Below are positions 23,401 through 34,600 of a stretch of DNA of 64,000 nucleotides, piece by piece. The DNA is from Haematococcus lacustris (Eukaryota > Chlorophyta > Chlorophyceae > Chlamydomonadales > Haematococcaceae). The notes under the pieces were generated by a model that saw only the letters and a list, made by a program, of their open reading frames with translations, was not told the origin of the DNA and did not search any database. Both the position numbers and the translations under genes were made by a program. Position 1 is the first letter of the stretch, and every line of letters begins with the position of its first letter. The stretch covers positions 1,543,476-1,607,475 of the forward strand of contig JASKMD010000005.1 in NCBI GenBank assembly GCA_030144725.1, in the 5' to 3' direction.

Positions 23401-26400
23401 ACCCTGACCCTCCCCTTGCCTGGGGCTGACCCTAACCCTAACCCTGACCCTCCCCTTGCCCGAGGCTGACCCTAACCCTAACCCTGACCCTCCCCTTGCC
23501 TGGGGCAGGCTGGTGATCTGGTTGAATGACAAGTCCAGGAAGCGCAGGCTGGCCACCTGACCCAGACCAGGCTCCACTGACTGCAGCTGGCAGCAGGCTA
23601 GCGACAGCTTGGCCAGCTGCGTCATGCCTGCGCACCCAGCCCCAGCAACAGCCACAGCCACAGCAGCAGCTGGTGAGGGCTGATACAGGCAGTCACAGTC
23701 ACAGTCACAGTCACACAGTCACAGTCACAGTCACACAGTCACACAGTCACAGTCACACAGTCACAGCAGCTCATCCCCATCCCCATCCGTCGCCACTGCC
23801 GCCGCCGCAGCAGCAGCAGGGGCCCACTGACCCAGCACAGCTGCAGGCACATGCGTGAAGGCGTTCTCTGACAAGAACAGGTCCACCAGGGGCAGTGCGC
23901 TGAAGGAGGCCGGCAGCTCGGTCAGGCTGCAGCCAGCAGGAGGCAGCAGGGGGCAGCAGGCAGCGGGGGGCAACAATAACGCAGCAGGGGTCAGCAGGGG
24001 TCAGCAGGGGTCAGCAGGGGGTAGCAAGGCAGCTGCAGCTACCTCCTCCCCACCATTCCCCCCCCGACCTCATGCCCTGATGAGATGCATGACGCGACGC
24101 CACACAAAGCTAGGAGCTGGCCAGTGTCTGCCCAACCACTTAACCGCCCAACCGTCCAACCGCTCAACCGCCCGACCGCGCGCCTGCCTGGTCGCCTGCC
24201 CACCCACCAGTTGTTTGCCAGGTACATCTGCTGCAGCACCGGGGCGCCGCCCAGGGCGCTAGGCAGTGAGGTGAGCCTGTTGAAGGACAGGTGAAGGACA
24301 TTGTTGAAGGACATTGTTGGCCTGTTGAAGGACATTCCCTCAGCCACTGCACTGCAAGAGTGGGGGTGTGACACCAGCTGCTGCGGCCAGCCTGTAGGCA
24401 GCAGGGCCAGTGGGGGTCTCTACCCCAAGCTTTCGTACCGGTGTGGCTAAATGCTATACAATCACCCAAGGTAAGCAGCGCCCCAGCACAGCAACCCCGC
24501 ACCAACAGCAACCCCGCACCAACAGCAGCCCCGGACCAACAACAACCCCCGTGCTTGTGTTTTTGTTCGCAGTGCACAAGATGGGAATTGGCCTCGCAAT
24601 ACGGCAGCTAATGCCAAGGGCCTTTGCCAGAGCCCTTTGCCTCCTAAAGGTAATGCGCATCTTGCCCACAGTCCCGCACATAGCACACAGCCCACAACGC
24701 ACACAGCTCACAATGCGCATCTTGCCCTTGATGCGTGCACACACACCGCACATAGCCCTTTGCCCTGGTTGCCCCGCACATAGCCCTTGCCCTGGTTTCC
24801 CCGCACACAGCCCGCGTAGCATAAATTGCCCTTGACGCCCATACAATAGCGCGCACCTGCACTCCACCCTAATGTCCCCATGCCCTTTGTGCTCGCAGGC
24901 ATCGCAGCCCGGTGCGATTGATACATTCCGTGTGCACGGGGAGCGTCAATGCTCTCAGAAGCCCAGCCCAAGAGCCTCTGGCGACCTCTAGGGCATGTTA
25001 GGGTTGGTTTGTGTCGCCAGGCTGTTAGCCTGTAAGCAATTAAGCTGTTAGTTTTGGTGGGGTGCCCAGTGGTCTGTCCCGGGAAAGTGCCATCTTCGTG
25101 GGGTTGGCAGTCATCAAGGGTGCGACCGAGGATGCTTCAATATGATTGTAGCGGAGTGAGATTACCCACAGGCCGACATGTTGTTCCTTGTTGAATGAGT
25201 TTTGTTGGCCTGTTGAAGGACAGGTTGCACATAGTCAGGGTCGTGTGGGAGGTGTAATGATGGCAGCTGATGTAGCAGTGAGGTGCACTCGGCCTGTTGA
25301 AGGCATGAAGACTTTGGACCTACAATGAGTGACTGTGCCAATGGTGATGACGCTTATGTCTTATCCGATGTAAGCGAGGCTCGTGTGTCCTGCAGTTGGT
25401 CAAGCTGTTGCTCGTTGCCTGTTGTTGCCCAGACGACACTAACGGACCTGTTGAAGGACAGGTTGCATACGCCCAGGGAGGGCGGGGCGGCTGCCGCCTC
25501 CACCTGGCTGAGCTGGTTGTGTGAGGCATTGAGCACCACGAGACCCGGCAGCCCCAGCATGCCGGGGGGCAGTGAGGCCAGCCTGCAGGGGGCAGGGGGG
25601 AGGGGGCGGGTGGGGCACCTCCGCACACCCTGTCCTGCTGGTGCTGGGTGCAGCCAGTTCAGAGGTGCTGTGGGAACTGACAGTGAGCGCGCAGCGCTGC
25701 ATTCAGCAGGCCCCACCCACCACCCAACCTCAGGGTAAGCCTGGCATGGGGCAGGGGCAGGGGCAAGGGGCAGGGGCAGGGGCAGGGGCAAGGGGGAGAG
25801 GCTGACTCATCTGCCTTGAGTCAAAAGCTGTAGGAGGGTAGCAACAGCGGGGGAGGAGGTCATCATGGGCCCCACCCACATCTGCCCTTGGCTACCACCA
25901 CCCACCCTAACCACCACAACCGCCTCAACCGTCCCAACCACCCTAACCGCCCTTCCTTCCGCCCCAGCCGACCTCACCCATTGTGCCGCAAGTCTGCCAC
26001 GTACACCACTGGCAGCGCCCGCAGCGGGTCCAGGGAGGCAGGCAGGCCGCAGCGGGCAAGGTCCAGCAGCCCTGTGGCGGCCGCTGCTGCCACTCGCCGA
26101 GCAGCCAGGGCTGGCAGCAGGGAGGCCTCTGCTGGCAGCGGCTGCGGGGGCAAGGGCAGGGGCAGAGGGGGGCAGGGCAGGGGCAAAGTTAGGCACCGGG
26201 TCAGGGTTAGGGTTAGGGTTAAGTTCACGTTAGGGTTAGGCACAGTATGTGTTACCACCCTAACCCTAACACGGTCTCAGACCCTAACCCTGGGTGTGTG
26301 AGGTACTGAGTGTGAAGCATGCCCCAGCCCTGTCCTTCTCCCCCCACCTCCTCGCCCTGCAGGCCCGCTTGGCCAGGGGCTGTTGTGAACGCCTCCAGGT

Positions 26401-28548
26401 GCTTCTCCACCAGGCGGTGCTGCTCACAGATGACCTGCAGGTAGCTCATGGTGGCCCTGCAGGTAAACACACACACCACAGCCAGGCCTAGCCACCACAC
26501 CTACCTCTACCCGGCCTAATTAGGCAGATGGCCTGAATAGGACACCGCCCCTGCTGCCCAGGCTTGGCCGGACGCATAGCCTGATCAGGCTGTCCCTCTG
26601 GGGCCCAGCCTGCGCCTCTAAGCAGTGTGCCCCTCTAAGAGCAGCGTGCGGTGTGGATCCACCCAGTTGTTCCTTGTTGAATGAGTTTTGTTGGCCTGCC
26701 CCTCTAGGGTCAGGGCTAGGGTTGGGCCCTGGGCTGGGTGCATATTGCGGTTGCCTGGTGCCGCACCTGCCACCTACCACCCTCTCCTGCAGTGTCACTG
26801 GCCTTGCCCCACCTGCAGCCCCCCTACTCTGCACTTGGCTGCGGCTGCTGCTGCTGCTGCTCGATCAGCTTGGTGGTGGCAGGTGGTGCGGCTGCTGACA
26901 CCATGAGCTCACTCCCACTCCCACCTGGCCTGACTGGCCTGCCTATGCTGAGTGCCTGCCTATCCTGACTGGCCTGCCTATTTGCACGCTTAATTGGCAC
27001 ACCTCGATGACAGGTTGCAGTCACACTGGGCTGTCCTATGCGGTCCCCATGCACCTATCTGTCCCGGTGCAGGCTCATGGGTGGACTGCGGCTGAGGCCA
27101 GCTGGTGTGATGCAACAGCGACAACTCCGCTTCACCTCCGCTTGAAACACTCAACAACCCTGCACGTGTTCCAGCCCCCCCTTCGTCTTGCTCCCTACCT
27201 GACCACCTACCCCCCGCCCTGCCTCCCCCCAAACCTGCCCCTGCCAAAGCGTTGCCCTCTCAGCCCTCTCAGCCCTGCCTGCCTGCCTGCCAGCTCCCCT
27301 GCCTGCCTGCCCTTTGCAGTACTGCGTGCATCTCACTTGAAGCCCAGCTGCTGCACAGCGGCCGGGATGCGCAGCTCAGGGTTGTTGTCCAGGTTCAGCC
27401 GCGTAAGGGGCAGCCACCCCAGGGCAGGGGGCGCAAGCTCCAGCCAGTTATCACTCAAGTCACACACCTGGAACAGGGTCACAGCTGCCCACACATGGAA
27501 CACACCAATCACACTAATCACACCCGGCATTGTCAGGCTGGTGCGGCTCCTTGGCTGCACGATCACCCTGGCAGCGGCTGCTCTGCTGGTGCACCTGCAG
27601 CTGCGTCCAGTTCTGCACATCCAGCTCCACCCGCTGCAGCCTGTTGTGGCTGGCGTGCAGCTCCACCAAGCAGGTGATCTGCTCCAGGGCTGCGGGCAGC
27701 TGGGCCAGCGCATTGTGGTTGATGTCTAACACCAGCAGGCACCTGCAGCAGCAAGCAAGGGCATGGTTGTGGTTATGGCCATGGCCACGGTTGTACTTAT
27801 GGTTTATGGTTGAGGTCGGGGTCAGGGTCAGGGTCAGGGTCAGGGTCAGGGTCAGGGTCAGGGTCAAGGTCAGGGTCAGGGTCAGGGTCAGGGTCAGGGT
27901 CAGGGTCAGGGTCAGGGTCAGGGTCAGGGTCAGGGTCAGGGTCAGGGTCAGGGTCAGGGTCAGGGTCGGGTCAGGGTCAGGGTCAGGGTCAGGGTCAGGG
28001 TCAGGGTCAGGGTCAGGGTCAGGGTCAGGGTCAGGGTCAGGGTCAGGGTCAGGGTCAGGGTCAGGGTCAGGGTCAGGGTCAGGGCAAGAAACCAGGAGAG
28101 ACCACGCATGTAGAGCTTAGTCTATGGTTGAGAGGTTATGTTTAGGTCATGGCAGTGAAGTGTAACGGAGGGGGCAGAGTGGCAGGCAGTTTTCACTTGC
28201 ATGGCGAATCAGGCTATGGCTGGGTGTGCAAACCCACTGCAGATTGCTGATGTCGTCAGGCAGATACTGCAGGCGGTTGTTGTTAAGCTTGAGGATGGTG
28301 AGGCTGGGAATGCGGGGAAACAGCCCAGCTGGGACAGCCTACAGGAGCCGCATGGAACAAGCAGTAAACCGCCATGTGACTGGGCTTGCGACTGAAAACT
28401 GTCGATGTGGCAGCGCGCGAGCTTGCCACCTGTACATCACCTCAATGTCGTTCTCAGCCACATCCAGCACTTCCAGCCCAGCGATAGCGACCACTGCGTC
28501 GACCGGTATATCGGTCAGCGCAGCTTTGTTTCGTATGTACGACGCCAT
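14485..28548 (-). CDS. Giant leucine-rich-repeat protein with Gln-rich C-terminus
   Basis: At least 16 short exons each encode one or two LRRs of the L..LdLs.N.L..LP type. Examples are [12 protein letters not shown] (28.5 kb), [18 protein letters not shown] (28.3), [16 protein letters not shown] (27.7), [15 protein letters not shown] (25.5), [15 protein letters not shown] (23.5), [12 protein letters not shown] (22.6) and [18 protein letters not shown] (21.0). Phase-checked exons are 18506-18366, 18157-18032, 17020-16883, 16341-16144 and 15738-14485 (stop TAG at 14485). The last exon is not LRR: an Ala/Pro/Gln-rich tail with YAQ repeats and a poly-Q run. [10 protein letters not shown] near 20290 recalls the block that ends LRR arrays in LRRC40-type proteins. 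The ATG at 28548 fits the frame, but not all exons were phased, so two adjacent LRR genes (split near 26-27 kb) remain possible. A protein-interaction scaffold is inferred. Confidence 0.78.
15889..16040. repeat. (CCCCAT)n hexamer array, about 25 copies
   Basis: A perfect CCCCAT array preceded by CGCCAT variants, in the LRR gene intron between exons 16341-16144 and 15738-14485. Confidence 0.95.
17050..18005. repeat. (GGGGGT)n hexamer array, about 159 copies
   Basis: About 955 bp of essentially uninterrupted GGGGGT fills almost all of the intron 17021-18031 of the LRR gene. On the gene strand it is ACCCCC. The plus strand is a candidate for G-quadruplex formation along its whole length. Confidence 0.98.
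18732..18836. repeat. (CACCTG)n hexamer array, about 17 copies
   Basis: A perfect hexamer array in the large LRR intron upstream of the exon starting at 18506. Confidence 0.95.
18962..19784 (+). mobile_element. hAT transposon relic with intact termini and transposase C-terminus
   Basis: An 823-bp element with a 15-bp perfect terminal inverted repeat (CAGTGCTGGGCGATT at 18962, its complement ending at 19784). Perfect 8-bp target duplications GTGGCCGT lie at 18954-18961 and 19785-19792. The interior encodes only the hAT C-terminal dimerisation region on the plus strand. It sits in an LRR-gene intron in the antisense direction. Perfect termini and TSD suggest a fairly young, internally deleted, non-autonomous copy. 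Confidence 0.93.
19300..19680 (+). pseudogene. hAT transposase C-terminal dimerisation domain (partial)
   Basis: The frame 19219-19680 contains the hATC hallmark: hydrophobic, then [20 protein letters not shown], then LRVYLDK and [11 protein letters not shown], stopping at TAA. The catalytic RNase-H-like portion and the BED finger are absent, so the protein cannot catalyse transposition. It might still dimerise with a full-length transposase if translated. Confidence 0.85.
20095..20142. repeat. (GGGC)n array
   Basis: About 12 tetramer copies next to an LRR exon; a second, longer array is at 22740-22803. Confidence 0.93.
22740..22803. repeat. (GGGC)n array
   Basis: About 16 copies of GGGC just after the donor side of the LRR exon near 22.6-22.7 kb, inside the intron. 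Confidence 0.93.
23385..23505. repeat. Tandem repeat of mixed CCCTAA/CCCTGA units
   Basis: Three copies of a roughly 47-bp unit: GCCTGGGGCTGA followed by CCCTAACCCTAACCCTGACC and CTCCCCTT. It mixes telomere-type CCCTAA with CCCTGA in one array. Confidence 0.85.
24477..25208 (+). mobile_element. Second copy of the 46-bp-array non-autonomous element
   Basis: It has the same order of parts as 7979-8972. First comes a decayed 46-bp array (24665-24835), then an acceptor-like GTGCTCGCAG and an open frame ([16 protein letters not shown], stop TAG near 24990). The family 3' block (GCCCAGTGGTCTGTCCCGGG to GAGTTTTGTTGG) ends at 25208. Upstream, 24573-24651 looks like an exon between AG and GT ([19 protein letters not shown]). 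It lies in an LRR intron. The 5' boundary is uncertain. Confidence 0.68.
26667..26694 (+). mobile_element. Short 3'-end fragment of the same family
   Basis: The 28-bp sequence ending AATGAGTTTTGTTGG matches the extreme 3' end of the family blocks at 6614, 8972, 14211 and 25208. It sits in an LRR intron. Confidence 0.7.
27818..28084. repeat. (GGGTCA)n array, about 44 copies
   Basis: A nearly perfect hexamer array with one interruption near 27866 (GGTCAAGG) and one shortened unit near 27967. It lies in the LRR intron upstream of the exon at 27.7 kb. On the gene strand it reads CTGACC repeats. Confidence 0.96.
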
Positions 28549-30243
28549 CGAGGTCGCGACGCTACTGACTTTCCCTATCGATGTTCATTTGATACAGAAA
28601 TGTCCGGATGCATGGATAAGGCGCAGATCAAGCTATCGCAACCTGATTTGTCTATCCACACATCAGGCACGCGCAGCCCTACACCAGTGTGCTGAGCCCC
28701 ATTGCGATGTCGCCGTGTGGAAAACTGCCGTGACCTCTTCCTCCTCCAATCACCCCACCCAGAGTGGTGCTAGTGCATTGTGCATGCATGACCTTGCTGA
28801 GCACCTCTCCTCAGAGACGCTGCCCCTCCCCTCAACCCAAACCCGTGACCTGTCGTTGCATGATCCTCTGTTCTGCAGCCTGTGGAGCACTGCCCCTACC
28901 CGCTCCCCAGCCAGCGGGATCTCAATCTCATGCGAAGTATCAGTACCTTGTCACACCTTGCTGCATTCGCCCAGCCACGGCTCACCGGAGAAAGCTGGAG
29001 ATTGCAGCAGTGAGAGAAGGGGGAGAGTCAGGAGTCCCCAACATGGGGTTGGTAATCTTCATGCAACTACACTTTCAACCGTGAACCGTTTTCGATAGCG
29101 TTCATCACACTGGCAGCTGCGAATTATTGCGCATCTACTGGCAAGCGGCGCGTTAACTCTTGCGAGTGAGGACATGCCGGCGCAAGCGAGCGCGGATACA
29201 CCTCAGCTGCTCACCATCGATTGTTCTAGTGGTATGTAGCGGCATCAGGGATGGAACTGCGCCTGCTATCGAGCCAGAAGTACAATCTCATTTCAGCCCG
29301 CCAGGCTTGCTCCACGAGCCTTTCATTGGTGCAGGCGGCGTCGGAAGACCGTCGTTGGGCAAGAAATAACGCGACATTGCAACGAGGTGCGATTTGATAG
29401 AGGTCTCTCCAGCCAGCCACACAGAAAAAAGGACCCCCTTGCACAAATCGGCATGTTGTGAGCTGACCACTCTGAGCTATTAGAATGTCTCGTTATTACT
29501 TTGTTCGTAACTCAACGACACAGCTGTTGGAGAAGAAAGCACGGCAATTCATCAACCAGGGCCGCCTCCTCACCCTTTGGCGTGACCCGACTCTGCCTTG
29601 CAGGATTGTCTAGCCTACTCCGACCGAACTACTCACGACCCCACCACCTCCCAGCCCCCGCAGAAGCCTTCCATCCTCCCGCCCCCTCCCAGCCCCCTTA
29701 CTGCCCCGCCACCCCTTCCCAACCTCTCCCAGCCCCTCCCAGCCCCCTCACTGCCCTCCCACCCCTTCCCAGCCCCTCCCACCCCCTTCTAAACCCCTCA
29801 CTGCCCCGCCACCCCCCTCCCCCCCCCCCCTCCCAGCCCCCTGGCCCTAGCAAGTCATTGCAAGACGCAAACCCATGGTCCACAGCCGGCAGCGTGCTCA
29901 TCTTGCAGCACTTGTAAAGTCACCAAGGGCTGCTTATCTGCACAGCCCTAGCGGCTTGAAAGCTGCAGCAAGGAGGGCTGAAGCTATTGCAGCTGGTGCT
30001 GGTGCTTCCCCTGGGCTGCCCACCCCTCCAGCTGAGCAGCAGGGGTCAGGGGTCAGGGCGGAGCTGGACACCAGCTCGACACGCAAGCGGAGGGCGGGCG
30101 GGAGGGACCGGACCCAACAAGTCGAGCAAGGTGACGTAGCAATGGCCTACACACCTTGTGTGGCCTCACAGAGTGGCCAGGTAGTAGGTACTACTCACGA
30201 AGCGGTCAAGCAATGCAGCAGCGTTGTATACTTCCGAGCATGG

Positions 30244-30570
30244 GTGGAGGGGCGTCGTTACATCGGTTTTGCGTGCCATGTGCATTGTTTTGACTGCGGC
30301 GACTGTCCCTGACTGTTTGCAGAGGCTACTGGGCCACGTCGGTCGCGGCGGTCGGTCGCGGCGAGGCCCGCATGAGCAAAACTGGCATGCATTTGAATGT
30401 CAAGATTTGAGCCGCCTTAGCACTCAGCACACTGCACAATATTTAATGTTACAAGCTGCACCGCATAGCTGACAGAGTCCTCTATCCAGGGATGTGCGAA
30501 TCATAAATAGAAACCACGTGGCTGAGACGCGGCGTCGTTTTGATTACCGGGGGTCGGTTTCCGATCATTT
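30244..30570. repeat. Dispersed repeat copy A (pair with 53783-54092)
   Basis: About 325 bp is clearly related to 53783-54092. Shared blocks include TTACATCGGT, CGGCGAGGCCC, ATGAGCAAAAC, GCACCGCATAGCTGACA and GTGGCTGAGACGCGGCGTCG. Both copies contain scattered stops. The shared sequence ends shortly after GGGGTCGGTTTCC. The class is unknown. Confidence 0.85.
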
Positions 30571-30836
30571 CCAGCCATTTTTTGAAAGTTGGGGACACCT
30601 GAGGGAGAGAACGCAGAGGCTTCTTGATAGGGTTCTTGAGCCGATGGTAGCAAAAGGACGCACCATGATCAGCATGCCACACCAGCTGTGACCACCACAT
30701 AGCCTGCACAGGCCAGTGCCAGATGGCCTGCTTTACAACAGTCCAGAGCAGGTGAGGCATGTGACAGCCAAGGTGTGGGGACGAACGCATTGTACTTTTG
30801 CTGCCGCTGGTGTCGTCGATGCAACTTGCGCAGCAA

Positions 30837-31040
30837 TCATTGTCGCTCACGCGCATCCACTCCTGGCCTGGTCTGCCTGGAGCGGCGTGGCCAGCTGCTC
30901 AACTCCCGGCGCGGCCCCGGCCCATCTGCACAACGGCGGATACTTTGCGCGGCTGAGACGTCCCGGTCGTGAAACATCATGCCGTTGCTTGTTGAGGACA
31001 TCAAGCCCCTGATCCGGGACTGCTTCGCCATGCTGCGCAC
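30837..31040 (-). pseudogene. Second-lineage Fanzor-like C-terminal remnant
   Basis: The minus-strand frame reads RIRGLMSSTSNGMMFHDRDV, then SAAQSIRRCADGPGPRREL. RGLM...DRDvsAAqsI corresponds to the RGLM.C...DRD.NAALN region of the 60-kb copy. A possible C-terminal continuation, GRPGQEWMRV, occurs in another frame just downstream (30.85-30.82 kb), implying a frameshift. The RuvC-II motif was not found upstream. The linkage to Fanzor is by motif only and is less certain than for the 60-kb copy. Confidence 0.5.
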
Positions 31041-31605
31041 CGGGTGCAGCCGCCTTCAGTCGTTCATGTACAAGCAAGTGTCACGTGCGTCGAGTTCAGC
31101 GTTATGCCTAGCGTTCGTCTTGTGAAGGCTGCTGTACTTCATGGGTCATGGATAGGATCGACACGGAGATGCCTGGACTCCCTGGAGGCCCTGGAGGCAG
31201 ACATGTCACTTATTCAACTTCTTGGTATTTCTGCTTTGCAAGGCGGGCGAGAGATGCAGCTAGCTCACAGGAGCAGTATACCACAAGGAGCAGTCACAGG
31301 GGGCAATGGCAAGGAGGATCTCATTAACATGTCTTTTGGGGCGAGCATGCGATTCAGCGTCTTTTTCTCCAAAGCCTTTGAGCGAAAACAAATACATAGC
31401 AAGCGCTACAACTTCAATAACTGGAGTTGTGCCGCTGCTCTTTGAAAAGAGGCGAGCCCGTTGTTTTGGGTTCAAGCGGACATTGGCGCCATCCTACATA
31501 CAAGGCGGTCACTCCCAGTCGCCCTTAGACGCGGCCCTCGACCCGCGGCTCGTTTGCTCACCCGCGGCTCACTTGACCCTATTCCACCCGCGGGCTGCTC
31601 AGCGG

Positions 31606-34600
31606 ATGCCCAGCAACCCAAATTGGACTGTAGAGGTGACGATCCGCAGCAGCCAGAGACACGGGCTGCGAGGTTTGCGATGCATGTGCTGTGGGATGGC
31701 AGTGCAGGAGGATGAGCTATTGCAACAGCTCGTTGATGAATATGGTCCCAAGAAATGGTCGCTCATCGCCAGTAAAATGGCGAACAAGGGAAGCAAACAG
31801 GTGAGCGGCGAGTCCCCGGCAGCTTGCGCGCATGCCACTATCCCAACCCTGCCTACCCTCCCGCGCAGTGCCGACGTCGCTGGAAGAACTACCTAAATGC
31901 GGACTTGAAGCAAGGCGGGTGGAGCCACGAAGTGAGTAGGCTAGCCAAGTTGATGTCAATTTGGTACGTCACAACCCACCACTATGTACTACCCTCCTCC
32001 CCTGGCCATGGCTGCAGCTTAGCCCCTCAACCATGGGCCTAATTGAATAACAACACATTACAACTTCACTTTCAAAAGCAATGCCGCGCTGCCAGCTTTG
32101 CCAGCGCCAACACCGGCTAGCTCAGCGGGCACAGCCAGCGTCAAGAGCAGCAGGTGGCAGCAGCAGCGGCAGGGTTACGATGGTTGGATCCAGAGCTCAT
32201 CAGCGGTGGTGCTCCTAGGCAACCAGCCATCTGACAGCCAACTAGTCACACACCTGACCTGCTGGCTCTTACCCCACCTCTTACACTCTCGCACCGCTGC
32301 AACTGCTGCTGTGACTTCAGGAAGACCGCGTTCTGATGGATGGCCACAGCCTCTGGGGAAACCGGTGGACAGAGATAGCCAAGCTGGTGGGAGGGCGCAC
32401 TGACAATGCCGTAAAGAACAGGTGACAGCACCTGCATGCGCATGCGCACAGTGACACACGGTTTGGTGCTTCATAGCTGACATTCATAACCCTGCACCGG
32501 CACAGGCCTGAGTCAGGTCGGCACACACAGGTATGAGGGCGTTAATCTGTCCAATGTGACATGGCATGGCTGCACCGGTCAAAGTTGCCGGGTTGCTGGG
32601 CGCACACAGGTTTGCGGCTCTCGTGAAACGCGGGGTCAAGCCGGGCGGCCCCACCGAGCTGCCCGGCAAGCAGGCTGCCAGTGCCGGCAAACGCAAACGC
32701 GCCCGAGATGTGGAGGAGGACGACGACGACGATGATGAAGATGACAACCGCGGCTCTGAGGTCAACGTCGCGCCCGACGCTGCACCGTGCGGCAAGCAGC
32801 GGCCCCACCCGGCAGCCGGCGCGTGTGCCCAGCAGTGGCCGGCACACCTCAGCATGGACACGGCCGGCCGGCTGGTGGATATGCAAGCATACGCACGCCG
32901 GCCGGCCCATGAGCCGCAGCCGAACAGCGACATCCAGCTGACCTACAACATGCCTAGGCACCTGCCACCTCAGCTGCCAGGATCACAGCAGCGCCTGCCT
33001 CACCTCCAGGCGTTCCCAGCCTCCCAGCAGTACAGCCAGCTGCAGCCCACTGCCACAGCAACCACTCAGCGAGCCCCTGGCATGGCAAACCCCCGCTCCC
33101 TGCCTGCTCCTTCGCCCCTGCTAACCTTGGCAGGCCCCACCCGCAGCAACAGCAGCAGGCCTTCCGGTGGCCCAGCTACAAACCCAGGCAGCAGGCCCGC
33201 CCCCCAGCTCACACAGCCACCCCAGCCCTCTGGCCCCGGCCTTCCCTCCGCTGCCGTCACCCCGCGCACCGGCTTCCACCAGCTTCTGGCAGAGCTGGCT
33301 GCAGCTCAGGCGCAGGGGAAAGGACCGCAGCACCTAAACAGGCCACGTGCACGCCAGCAGGACGGGGCAGGGGAGTTGCCCCTGCCAGGGGCCGCTCCTG
33401 AACAGGCAGCCCGGCTGGCAGGGCAGGCAGGCGGTGAGGTGCTGCTGGAGGGCGGCCCACACCAGGAAATGGTGGAGCAGGCCCCGACCTCGCTGCCCTC
33501 ACATGGCTGTACTGCACAGGGCACCCACATCAAGCGAGCATGCGATACAACGCATTCTGGTGAGCCGGCCAGGGGTGGCCTGTCTTGAAAGCCACATAGG
33601 GGGTGTTGGATGAGGCAAGCAGACAAGGCAGAACCATGGCCCCCTGCTGCTGTCCAGGCACAGCCAGGTGTGTAGCGCACAGATGGAGGCAGTGCGGGGT
33701 GGGGTGAGGGCTGCATGCCTGATGTGAGACGGTTGGATCAGGCTTAAACTTGAGGGCCGGGGCTGGGGAGGGCTGGGCTGGGCTGGGCTGGGCTGGGCTG
33801 GGCTGGGCTATGTGGTGCACCATGGCCACTCCTTCATACGACTGTAGCGCGAGACTGTCAACATCTTCAGGAAGGGGTATGTGGCTTGACTTGTGCTGTG
33901 TGGTCCCTCTTTGGTGTGACCAGAGTGTCAGAGTCCATGGCACTGGTGTGTGTGTGTGTGTGTGTGTGTGCAGATTTCCCCTCTGCACCTGGTGGAGGCC
34001 CTGCCGCCCCACCCGCCCTGACCCCTGCAGCAGCTCTAGCCAGCCGCCCATCCAACACCTCAGCGCCTGGGTCAGGGGGGTCAGCAGGGGGGGCCCCCTC
34101 CAGCAGTCCGGCATCAGGGGGCACCAGGCGCCGCCCGGACCTGACCCTACAGATCCCCAACACTGGCCCAGAGCTGGGCACAGCTGGGCTGTTTCAGGCC
34201 ACAGGGGGCTCTAGAGGCACCAGGGTGAGCTGGAGGGGGGCACCAGCCCTGACCCTGACCCTGACCCTGACCCTGACCCTGACCCTGACCCTGACCCTGA
34301 CCCTGACCCTGACCCTGACCCTAACCCCTACCCCCTGAGAGGGGCAAAGAGGGGGAGGCCGGGGTCCGGGCAGGGGTTCAAGGTGCAGGCGCTGAGGTTG
34401 TGTGGTAGAGGTCAGGGTGTGTGCGGGGGCTGAGGCTGGTGAGGGGGTCAGGGTCAGGGAGAGGGGCAGCTGCAGGGCTCAGACCTATCCAGCGCTGTGG
34501 CATGGATTGGGCGGTGATGGGTGCGAGGGTGATGGTGTGAAAAGGAGTGATAAAAGAGGGCCCAAAGCCAATGAGCCCTGGGGGGTTGTGGGAAGTGTGA

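Larger units (their letters stand above)
28549..31605. other. Intergenic, transposon-rich region between the divergent LRR and MYB genes
   Basis: No host gene is recognised. It contains a C-rich tract at 29640-29850 (CCCTCCCAGCC type), a repeat shared with 53.8 kb, and a decayed minus-strand Fanzor-like tail. The promoters of both flanking genes should lie here; I see no identifiable element. Confidence 0.55.

Noticed and set aside
29395..29500. Minus-strand tRNA-like sequence with TAGCTCAGAGTGG
   Set aside because: An A-box-like start is present, but the D-stem does not pair and there is no T-arm GGTTCGA.
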